From contig NZ_JBGEDP010000001.1 in assembly GCF_041206865.1 (NCBI RefSeq), positions 558,001-622,000 of the forward strand: a DNA stretch of 64,000 nt, in the 5' to 3' direction. The translations under genes were made by a program, and so were the position numbers. The notes beneath the pieces were generated by a model, which worked only from the letters and a program-made list of their open reading frames with translations, did not search any database and was not told where the DNA came from. This document shows, in pieces, positions 57,609-64,000 of this stretch. Positions within the stretch are counted from its first letter, which is position 1. The number at the start of each line of letters is the position of its first letter. The DNA comes from Mycobacterium sp. HUMS_12744610 (GTDB taxonomy: Bacteria; Actinomycetota; Actinomycetes; Mycobacteriales; Mycobacteriaceae).

Positions 57609-58706
57609 CTAGGCCGGGGTTTCCGCCAGCTCGCGGCCTATGCGGCGCAGCTGGCCGGTGGCCCCGCCCAGGGCGAACTCGGTCTCCTTGGCGGCCAGGA
57701 AGTAGCGGTGCACCGGGTGGTCGGTGTCGACACCCACCCCGCCGTGCACGTGCACGATCGTGTGCGCCACGCGGTGCCCGGCGTCGGCGGCCCAGAACGC
57801 CGCGCTGGCGACGTCGATGTCGGCGGGGATGTCCTCCGACACCCGCCAGGCCGCCTGCGTCAGCGTCAGCCGCAACCCCTTGACGTCGATGTAGCCGTCG
57901 GCCAGGCGTTGCGCCACCGCCTGGAAGCTACCGATCGGGCGGTCGAACTGTTCGCGGGTGCGCGCGTACTCGGCGGTCATCTGCAGGCCCCGCTCCAGCA
58001 CGCCAAGCTGGAAGGCGCTGGCGCCCAGAGCCGCCAGCGTCTCGAGCCAGGTCACCGCTTCCGGTCCGCCGACCATCCGGGTGCCGTCGATCTGGCTTCC
58101 ATCGAGCGCCAGGTGCCCGACGCAGCCGCGGCCGGTGGTCTGGATCGCGGTCACCGAAACGCCCGGGTCATCGGCGGCGACCAGGAAAACCGCCGTGCCG
58201 GAATCGGTTTCGGCCGGAACGAGGAACGCGTCGGCCACGGGGCCGAAGCCGACCTGGGTGCGGGTACCGGTGAGCCGGTAGCCGTCGCCGGCGCGGGCCG
58301 CCCGGACCGGCCCCTCGCCCATTTCGCCGTGCAGGGCGACGGTGAGGACCTTCTCGCCGTTGACCGCCGCGACGCCCCACTGCTGCTGCAGTTCCTCGGT
58401 CCCGAAGCGTGCGAGCGCACCCGCGGCCAGCACGATCGAGTCGAGATAGGGAACGGCGGCCAGTTGATGGCCCAGCGCGACGAGTACCGCGACCTGTTCG
58501 AGCACGCCGAAGCCGTCACCGCCCAGCTGCGTCGGCGCCGCGCTGGTCAAGATGTCGGCGTCGACGAGCTTGCCCCACAGCTGCCGGTCGAACCGGTGAT
58601 CCAGCCCGTCGAGCTCACGGTGATGCTCGGGCGTGCACACCGAGTTCACGATCGTGTCGACCAGGCCCCCGAGGTCGTTCGCCGCTTCGGTTGTCGTGAA
58701 ATCCAT
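57609..58706 (-). CDS. fadE27: Acyl-CoA dehydrogenase FadE27
   Basis: 365 residues from ATG (MDFTTTEAANDLGGLVDTIV). Small-subunit type acyl-CoA dehydrogenase (YARTREQFDRPIGSFQAVAQ; VHVHGGVGVDTDHPVHRYFL). FadE26-FadE27 (ChsE4-ChsE5 type) form a heterotetramer that dehydrogenates the 5-carbon or longer sterol side chain. The gap to fadE26 is 32 nt with GAAGGACGAAA as ribosome site. Confidence 0.9.
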   Translation of the reverse strand: MDFTTTEAANDLGGLVDTIVNSVCTPEHHRELDGLDHRFDRQLWGKLVDADILTSAAPTQLGGDGFGVLEQVAVLVALGHQLAAVPYLDSIVLAAGALARFGTEELQQQWGVAAVNGEKVLTVALHGEMGEGPVRAARAGDGYRLTGTRTQVGFGPVADAFLVPAETDSGTAVFLVAADDPGVSVTAIQTTGRGCVGHLALDGSQIDGTRMVGGPEAVTWLETLAALGASAFQLGVLERGLQMTAEYARTREQFDRPIGSFQAVAQRLADGYIDVKGLRLTLTQAAWRVSEDIPADIDVASAAFWAADAGHRVAHTIVHVHGGVGVDTDHPVHRYFLAAKETEFALGGATGQLRRIGRELAETPA

Positions 58707-58738
58707 GGATTTTCGTCCTTCTCGATGCTCGGCGGTGC

Positions 58739-59917
58739 TTAGCGGCTTCGGGGCAGGCCGAGGGCGACCATGCCGATGATGTCGCGCTGGACTTCGTTCG
58801 TGCCGCCGCCGAAGGTCAGGATCAGGCATGCCCGGTGCATCCGCTCGACCCGCCCGCGCAGCAGCGCGCCGGGGGAGTCCTGGCGCAGCGTCGCCGCGGT
58901 GCCCAGCACCTCCATGAGCAGCCGGTAGGCCTCGGTGGCCAGTTCGGTGCCGAACACCTTGGCCGCCGACGCGTCGGCCGGATTGAGCGAGTCGCCGGCC
59001 GCCGAGGCGAGTTCCCAGTTGATCAGCTTGAGCACCTCGGCCTTGGCGTGCACCCGGGCCAGGTTCAGCTGCACCCACTCGGAGTCGATGAGGCGGCCAC
59101 CGCCGGCGTCCTTGGTGTTCTGCGCCCACTCGCGAACCTCGCGCAGGGCCAAAAAGATCGGCTGCGCCGACACCAGGGCGACCCGCTCGTGGTTGAGCTG
59201 GTTGGTCACCAGCTTCCAGCCGCCGTTCTCCTCACCGATCAGGTTCGTGACCGGCACCCGCACGTCGGTGTAATAGGTGGCGCTGGTGTCCACGCCGGCC
59301 ATGGTGTGCACGGGCGTCCAGGAAAAGCCCTCCGCGGTCGTCGGCACCACCAGCATCGAGATGCCGCGGTGCTTTTTGGCCTCGGGATTGGTGCGCACGG
59401 CCAGCCAGACCCAGTCGGCGTAGGCGATCAGGCTGGTCCACATCTTCTGGCCGTTGATCACGTAGTCGTCGCCATCGCGCACGGCGCTGGTGCGCAGGTT
59501 GGCCAGGTCGGTGCCGGCTCCGGGCTCGGAGTAGCCGATCGAGAAGTGCAGCTCCCCGGCCGCGATCTTGGGTAGGAAGAACTTCTTCTGCTCGTCGGTG
59601 CCGAACGCCATGATGGTCGGCGCCACGCTGTTGATCGTCAGGAACGGCACGGGCACGCCGGCGATGGCGGCCTCGTCGGTGAAGATCAGCGAGTCCATCG
59701 GCGAGCGGTCCTGGCCGCCGTACTCCTTGGGCCAGTTCAGGGTGAGCCACCCGTCCTTGCCCATCTGCGCAACGGTGTCGCGATACGCGGTTCCCGTCCC
59801 GACCTCGCCCTGTGTGGAGGTCAGCGCCTCGCGGCGCTCCGGCGTCATGAGCGCGGTGAAATATGACCGCAGCTCGCGACGCAGCTCCTCCTGTTCGGGG
59901 GTGTAACTGATGCGCAT
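58739..59917 (-). CDS. fadE26: Acyl-CoA dehydrogenase FadE26
   Basis: 392 residues from ATG (MRISYTPEQEELRRELRSYF); a 14-codon extension upstream has no family similarity. Large-subunit type with GYSEPGAGTDLANLRTS, INGQKMWTSLIAYADWVWLA and GGGTNEVQRDIIGMVALGLP. With FadE27 it makes the flavin enzyme for early side-chain beta-oxidation. First gene of its operon; KstR site 60 nt upstream. Confidence 0.92.
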   Translation of the reverse strand: MRISYTPEQEELRRELRSYFTALMTPERREALTSTQGEVGTGTAYRDTVAQMGKDGWLTLNWPKEYGGQDRSPMDSLIFTDEAAIAGVPVPFLTINSVAPTIMAFGTDEQKKFFLPKIAAGELHFSIGYSEPGAGTDLANLRTSAVRDGDDYVINGQKMWTSLIAYADWVWLAVRTNPEAKKHRGISMLVVPTTAEGFSWTPVHTMAGVDTSATYYTDVRVPVTNLIGEENGGWKLVTNQLNHERVALVSAQPIFLALREVREWAQNTKDAGGGRLIDSEWVQLNLARVHAKAEVLKLINWELASAAGDSLNPADASAAKVFGTELATEAYRLLMEVLGTAATLRQDSPGALLRGRVERMHRACLILTFGGGTNEVQRDIIGMVALGLPRSR

Positions 59918-59976
59918 TCCAGCTGTCCTTTGGCTAGGCGTGAGAAGCCGGCCGGCCACCCGTTCGTCTTCCCGGT

Positions 59977-59990
59977 TGTAACACGTTCTA
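59977..59990. promoter_or_regulatory. KstR operator, fadE26/fdxD divergent promoter
   Basis: TGTAACACGTTCTA, perfect match to the KstR palindrome and identical to the echA19/fadD19 site. Confidence 0.92.
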
Positions 59991-60099
59991 GTCTGGGAAT
60001 CCAGCGACCGTTTCCCCAGACCTACCGGGGCCCCTATGGTGTAGCTACATACCGACGGGGCATGTGCTCATAGTGCAGGCCAGATTCGAGGAGGGTACC

Positions 60100-60291
60100 G
60101 TGCGGGTGATCGTTGATCGTGATCGGTGCGAAGGCAATGCAGTGTGCCTGGGAATCGCGCCGGACATCTTCGACCTTGACGACGACGACTACGCCGTCGT
60201 GAAGCTTGACCCGATTCCACCCGACCAGGAGAGTTTGGCCGAGCAGGCGATCGCCGAATGCCCGCGAGCCGCGCTCCTACGCGGCGAATGA
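60100..60291 (+). CDS. fdxD: 3Fe-4S ferredoxin FdxD
   Basis: 63 residues from GTG (MRVIVDRDRCEGNAVCLGIA) with GAGGAGGGTACC as ribosome site; a longer 75-residue frame from an upstream ATG is open but not family-like. Cluster ligands Cys10, Cys16 and Cys54 (CEGNAVC; AECPRAAL), with Asn/Ala in place of a fourth cysteine, give a 3Fe-4S cluster. It passes electrons to P450s such as CYP125 and CYP142 (known for Rv3503c). Divergent from fadE26. Confidence 0.92.
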   Translation: MRVIVDRDRCEGNAVCLGIAPDIFDLDDDDYAVVKLDPIPPDQESLAEQAIAECPRAALLRGE

Positions 60292-60336
60292 CCCGGGCGC
60301 GACGCCGGGCGACTCGAAACTAGAGGTATTCATAAA

Positions 60337-61260
60337 TTGACTAGCAGCACGAACGCGACCGATCTCTCCGGGAAGGTCGCGGTGGTCACCGGTGCGGCCG
60401 CGGGCCTGGGGCGCGCCGAGGCGCTCGGCTTAGCCCGCCAGGGCGCCACCGTCGTCGTCAACGACATGGCCGGCGCCCTGGACGCCTCCGACGTCATCGA
60501 CGAGATCGGCACCGCCGGGTCCAAGGCGGTCGCCGTTGCCGGGGACATCAGCCGACGCGCGACCGCCGACGAATTGGTTGCCTGCGCCGACAAGCTCGGC
60601 GGGCTGGACATCGTGGTCAACAACGCCGGGATCACCCGGGACCGGATGCTGTTCAACATGTCCGACGAGGAATGGGACGCCGTCATCGCGGTGCACCTGC
60701 GCGGCCACTTCCTGCTGACCCGCAACGCGGCCACCTACTGGCGCGCGAAGGCCAAGGACGCCGCCGACGGCAGCGGCAAGGTCTTCGGCCGGCTGGTCAA
60801 CACCGCGTCGGAGGCGGGCCTCGTCGGACCAGTCGGACAGGCCAACTACGGCGCCGCCAAGGCGGGCATCATCGCGCTGACCCTCTCGGCCGCGCGGGCT
60901 CTGGGCCGCTACGGGGTCTGCGCCAACGCGATCTGTCCGCGGGCCCGCACGGCGATGACGGCCGACGTCTTCGGCCCCGGCCCCGAGATGGAGGAGGGGC
61001 AGATCGACCCGCTCTCGCCCGACCACGTGGTGACCCTGGTCCAGTTCCTGTCGTCCCCGGCGGCCGCGGAGGTCAACGGCCAGGTCTTCATCGTCTACGG
61101 TCCGCAGGTGACGCTCGTGTCGGCGCCCACCGCGGAGCACAGGTTCAGCGCCGACGGGCCGGCGTGGAACCCCGCCGAACTCAGCACGACGTTGGGAGAA
61201 TACTTCGCCGGCCGCGACCCCGAGCACAATTTCGCGGCCGTCGGACTGATGGAGCAGTAG
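60337..61260 (+). CDS. hsd4A: MFE-2-type hydroxyacyl-CoA/17beta-hydroxysteroid dehydrogenase (Rv3502c)
   Basis: 307 residues from TTG (MTSSTNATDLSGKVAVVTGA). SDR with TGAAAGLGRAEALGLARQGA, VNNAGITRDRMLFNM, and TASEAGLVGPVGQANYGAAK with the Tyr-x3-Lys pair. The homologue Hsd4A acts on 22-hydroxyacyl-CoA side chains and can oxidise 17beta-hydroxysteroids. It lies 45 nt after fdxD and is followed by 236 nt with the mce4 promoter. Confidence 0.9.
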   Translation: MTSSTNATDLSGKVAVVTGAAAGLGRAEALGLARQGATVVVNDMAGALDASDVIDEIGTAGSKAVAVAGDISRRATADELVACADKLGGLDIVVNNAGITRDRMLFNMSDEEWDAVIAVHLRGHFLLTRNAATYWRAKAKDAADGSGKVFGRLVNTASEAGLVGPVGQANYGAAKAGIIALTLSAARALGRYGVCANAICPRARTAMTADVFGPGPEMEEGQIDPLSPDHVVTLVQFLSSPAAAEVNGQVFIVYGPQVTLVSAPTAEHRFSADGPAWNPAELSTTLGEYFAGRDPEHNFAAVGLMEQ

Positions 61261-61295
61261 CCGGCGAGCGCGCCGAAAACACGGATTCCGACGAT

Positions 61296-61309
61296 TAGAA
61301 CTTGTGTCA
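61296..61309. promoter_or_regulatory. Degenerate KstR half-match upstream of mce4
   Basis: TAGAACTTGTGTCA matches the KstR palindrome except GTG for GTT. May be a weaker second site for the mce4 promoter. Confidence 0.45.
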
Positions 61310-61375
61310 GTTTGGAACACTGCAACTTGCTCTGACCTGGCGAAATTAACGATTCAGACAGAGAAATAGCGTTCA

Positions 61376-61406
61376 TTGACAGGGTCAACTTGTTCTGGGT
61401 TAATAT
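61376..61406 (+). promoter_or_regulatory. mce4 promoter with KstR-like site in the spacer
   Basis: TTGACA (61376-61381) and TAATAT (61401-61406) form a near-consensus sigma-A promoter with a 19-nt spacer. Within it, GTCAACTTGTTCTG (61384-61397) keeps the KstR core AAC-n2-GTT but not the outer T and A. Placement between -35 and -10 would block polymerase. The leader to yrbE4A is about 85 nt. Confidence 0.7.
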
Positions 61407-61496
61407 GATCCGGCTCACACCCGAGCCGCAAGTGATCGAAGGGCGCGCACAGGCGACACGCAGGCTTCGCCGCGAGCAGCGAAGGGGGGTACCACG

Positions 61497-62261
61497 TTGA
61501 TCCAGCAGCTTGCGGTGCCCGCCCGCGCTGTCGGTGGATTCTTCGAGATGTCGATCGACACCGCGCGCGCGGCGTTCCGGCGGCCCTTCCAATTCGGTGA
61601 GTTCCTGGATCAGACGTGGATGATCGCGCGGGTGTCGCTGGTCCCGACCCTGCTGGTGTCCATCCCGTTCACGGTGCTGGTGGCGTTCACGCTGAACATC
61701 CTGCTGCGTGAGATCGGTGCGGCCGACTTGTCGGGCGCCGGAACGGCTTTCGGCACGATCACCCAGCTCGGTCCGGTGGTCACCGTGCTCGTCGTGGCCG
61801 GTGCCGGCGCCACCGCGATCTGCGCCGACCTGGGCGCCCGCACCATCCGCGAGGAGATCGACGCGATGCGGGTGCTGGGCATCGACCCGATCCAACGGCT
61901 GGTCGTACCGCGGGTTTTGGCATCCACGCTGGTCGCGCTGCTGCTCAACGGCCTGGTCGCAGCCATCGGTCTGTCCGGCGGTTACGTGTTCTCGGTCTTC
62001 TTGCAGGGCGTCAACCCGGGTGCCTTCATCAACGGGCTGACGGTGCTGACCGGGTTGCGCGAATTGGTTCTCTCCGAAGTCAAAGCGCTGTTGTTCGGAG
62101 TGATGGCGGGGCTGGTCGGGTGTTACCGCGGCCTGACGGTCAAGGGCGGGCCCAAGGGCGTCGGCAACGCCGTCAACGAGACCGTCGTTTACGCGTTCAT
62201 CTGTCTGTTCGTCATCAACGTGGTGACTACCGCGATCGGCGTGCGGATCTCGGCCAAGTGA
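61497..62261 (+). CDS. yrbE4A: Mce4 permease YrbE4A
   Basis: 254 residues from TTG (MIQQLAVPARAVGGFFEMSI). MlaE-type integral membrane permease with about five hydrophobic segments and the EEIDAMRVLGIDP motif that couples to the Mla/Mce ATPase. One half of the YrbE4A/B pair of the Mce4 cholesterol importer. A GGGGGG stretch 8-13 nt upstream serves as ribosome site. Confidence 0.93.
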   Translation: MIQQLAVPARAVGGFFEMSIDTARAAFRRPFQFGEFLDQTWMIARVSLVPTLLVSIPFTVLVAFTLNILLREIGAADLSGAGTAFGTITQLGPVVTVLVVAGAGATAICADLGARTIREEIDAMRVLGIDPIQRLVVPRVLASTLVALLLNGLVAAIGLSGGYVFSVFLQGVNPGAFINGLTVLTGLRELVLSEVKALLFGVMAGLVGCYRGLTVKGGPKGVGNAVNETVVYAFICLFVINVVTTAIGVRISAK

Positions 62262-62280
62262 TGACGCGAGTGATCAGCCG

Positions 62281-63123
62281 ATGAGCTACGACGCCACTCT
62301 TCGGTTCCGCCGCTTGATGTCGCGGTTCTCCGAACCGATCGACGACTTCGGCGAGCAGGCCCTGTTCTACGGCCAGACGATGCGTCACGTCCCCAGCGCG
62401 CTCACCAAGTACCGCACCGAGACGATCCGCCTGATCGCCGAGATGACGATGGGCACCGGGGCGCTCGTCATGATCGGCGGCACCGTCGGCGTCGCGGCCT
62501 TCCTGACGCTGGCCTCCGGCGGCGTCATCGCCGTGCAGGGCTACTCGTCGCTGGGCAACATCGGCATCGAGGCGCTGACCGGGTTCCTGTCGGCGTTCCT
62601 GAACGTGCGCGTCGTCGCGCCCGTGATCGCCGGTATCGCGCTGGCGGCCACCATCGGCGCCGGTGCCACCGCGCAACTGGGCGCCATGCGGGTGTCGGAG
62701 GAAATCGACGCCGTCGAGTGCATGGCGGTCGAATCGGTGTCCTACCTGGTGTCCACCCGGCTGATCGCCGGCCTGATCGCGATCATCCCGCTGTATTCGC
62801 TCTCGGTGCTCGCCGCGTTCTTCGCCGCCCGCTTCACCACCGTGTACATCAACGGGCAGTCCAAGGGCCTCTACGACCACTACTTCAACACCTTCCTCAT
62901 CCCGTCCGACCTGCTGTGGTCGTTTCTGCAGGCCATCGTGATGTCGATCGCGGTGATGCTGATCCACACCTATTACGGCTACAACGCCAAAGGCGGGCCG
63001 GTGGGTGTGGGTATCGCGGTCGGCCAGGCGGTGCGGACCTCGCTGATCGTGGTCGTCGTCATCACTTTGTTCATCTCGCTCGCCGTATATGGCGCGTCCG
63101 GTAACTTCAACCTCTCCGGGTAA
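62281..63123 (+). CDS. yrbE4B: Mce4 permease YrbE4B
   Basis: 280 residues from ATG (MSYDATLRFRRLMSRFSEPI). MlaE family, membrane-spanning, with the EEIDAVECMAVES coupling motif. Lies 19 nt after yrbE4A. Forms the inner-membrane channel of the Mce4 sterol importer with YrbE4A. Confidence 0.93.
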   Translation: MSYDATLRFRRLMSRFSEPIDDFGEQALFYGQTMRHVPSALTKYRTETIRLIAEMTMGTGALVMIGGTVGVAAFLTLASGGVIAVQGYSSLGNIGIEALTGFLSAFLNVRVVAPVIAGIALAATIGAGATAQLGAMRVSEEIDAVECMAVESVSYLVSTRLIAGLIAIIPLYSLSVLAAFFAARFTTVYINGQSKGLYDHYFNTFLIPSDLLWSFLQAIVMSIAVMLIHTYYGYNAKGGPVGVGIAVGQAVRTSLIVVVVITLFISLAVYGASGNFNLSG

Positions 63124-63134
63124 GGGGAGTCCCA

Positions 63135-64000
63135 ATGGCAGAAGGCGAATCTCGGCGATCGACGGTCCGGCTGGCGGCGGCGCTGCTGGCCAGCCTGATC
63201 GTGGGATTCGTCGCGCTGACCTACCTTTCCTACACTGCGGCTTTCGCGTCGACCGACACCGTCACCGTGTCCGCGCCGCGGGCCGGGCTGGTGATGGACA
63301 AGGGCGCCAAGGTGAAGTACCGCGGCATCCAGATCGGCAAGGTCACGGCCATCGATTACGCCGCCGATCGCGCCCGTCTGACGCTGGCCATCGACAGCAA
63401 CGACATGCGCTTCATCCCCTCCAACGCGACGGTGCGGATCGGCAGCAACACCGTCTTCGGCGCCAAGGCGGTGGAATTCGTTGCACCGCAGACGCCTTCG
63501 GGGACGTCGCTGCGCCCGGACGCGCACGTTGCCGCCTCGGCGGTGCAGCTGGAAGTCAACACCTTGTTCCAGTCGCTCATCGAGCTGATGCACAAGATCG
63601 ACCCGGTGGAGCTGAACGGAACGTTGAGCGCCCTGGCCGAGGGTCTGCGTGGCCACGGCGAAGACCTGGGCCGGCTGCTGTCGGGCTTGAACACACTGAC
63701 GCGCCAGACGAATCCGAAACTGCCGGCGCTGCAGCGGGACTTCCGTAAGGCGGGGACCGTCACTAATATCTACGCCGACGCCGCCCCTGACCTGAACACC
63801 GTCATCGACAACCTCCCGACGATCAACAAGACCGTGGTCGACCAGCAGAGCAACCTCGACGAGACGCTGTTGGCCGCGATCGGTCTGGCCAACAACGCCT
63901 ACGACACGGTGGCGCCGGCCGAGCAGAACTTGATCGACACCGCCAACAGGTTGCGCGCCCCGGTCAAGGTGGCCGCGGACTACTCCCCGGAATTCGGTTG
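63135..64000 (+). CDS. mce4A: Mce4A, substrate-binding protein of the Mce4 importer (partial)
   Basis: 288 codons visible of an Mce protein of about 400 residues; continues past the window. One N-terminal membrane anchor (LAAALLASLIVGFVALTYLS, about 13-32), then the MCE/MlaD domain (about 40-120: VKYRGIQIGKVTAIDYAADR, TVFGAKAVEFV) and the start of the long helical region. Six Mce subunits form the periplasmic tunnel for cholesterol. It starts 11 nt after yrbE4B with AAGGGGAG as ribosome site. Confidence 0.93.
   Translation, partial: MAEGESRRSTVRLAAALLASLIVGFVALTYLSYTAAFASTDTVTVSAPRAGLVMDKGAKVKYRGIQIGKVTAIDYAADRARLTLAIDSNDMRFIPSNATVRIGSNTVFGAKAVEFVAPQTPSGTSLRPDAHVAASAVQLEVNTLFQSLIELMHKIDPVELNGTLSALAEGLRGHGEDLGRLLSGLNTLTRQTNPKLPALQRDFRKAGTVTNIYADAAPDLNTVIDNLPTINKTVVDQQSNLDETLLAAIGLANNAYDTVAPAEQNLIDTANRLRAPVKVAADYSPEFG

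Overview
This window is from a Mycobacterium, most likely a slow grower. It carries high-GC genes, GTG/TTG starts, PPE and PE-type sequence, mce4 genes and an almost complete cholesterol catabolic locus. Gene content and order follow M. tuberculosis H37Rv Rv3564 back to Rv3499c (inverted here), but without the PE_PGRS genes and with several insertions. Gene names rest on recognised protein sequences recalled without a database search, so the species is not fixed.

Layout. 1-8052 and 11037-16273 form the KstR2 regulon for the last two steroid rings: fadE33-32-31-fadD3, divergent fadE30-ipdF-kstR2-fadA6, then ipdC-ipdB-ipdA-echA20 divergent from two SDR genes. Three perfect KstR2 operators control it. 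An accessory block (8134-11036: fdxB remnant, satD pair, TetR, broken DUF899 gene, VOC protein) sits where fdxB is expected. 16608-19336 holds ddn and an NTF2-like gene separated by a 1.9-kb IS element. 19345-32066 holds the side-chain and ring genes (fadA5, cyp125, fadE28/29, chsH2/H1, ltp2, chsH3, kstD, hsaE-G-F). 32201-34359 is a PPE gene plus small secreted proteins, one of them broken. 34448-44773 holds Rv3531c-Rv3529c, kshA, ltp3/ltp4 with an extra NTF2-like gene, Rv3521 and Rv3520c. A group II intron (44820-46801) sits between a KstR operator and the Rv3519-cyp142 operon. 48719-49700 is a DUF559/AbiEi-like gene bracketed by two 60-bp inverted repeats. 49713-61260 holds echA19, fadD19, ilvX, fadD17, fadE27/26, fdxD and hsd4A, and the window ends inside the mce4 uptake operon.

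How it works together. Mce4 imports cholesterol. CYP125/CYP142 (with FdxD) oxidise C26, FadD19 activates C24-branched side chains, and FadE26/27, EchA19, Hsd4A, FadA5, FadE28/29, ChsH1/H2 and Ltp2 shorten the chain. KstD and KshA open ring B, HsaE-G-F finish the ring A fragment, and FadD3, IpdA-F, EchA20, FadE30-33 and FadA6 degrade rings C/D. Eight perfect KstR sites and three KstR2 sites mark the promoters, and in at least seven cases a TANNNT -10 box lies 6-7 nt before the start codon, predicting leaderless mRNAs.

Most notable oddities: five steroid-locus genes carry single frameshifts (fadA5, fadE28, hsaE, Rv3525c and Rv3527 homologues), and two accessory genes carry several. This is either pathway decay or assembly error and needs read-level checking. 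Also notable are the intron at the Rv3519 start, the IS inside the fadA5-ddn operon, the double truncation that destroyed fdxB, and a three-copy 60-bp hairpin family.
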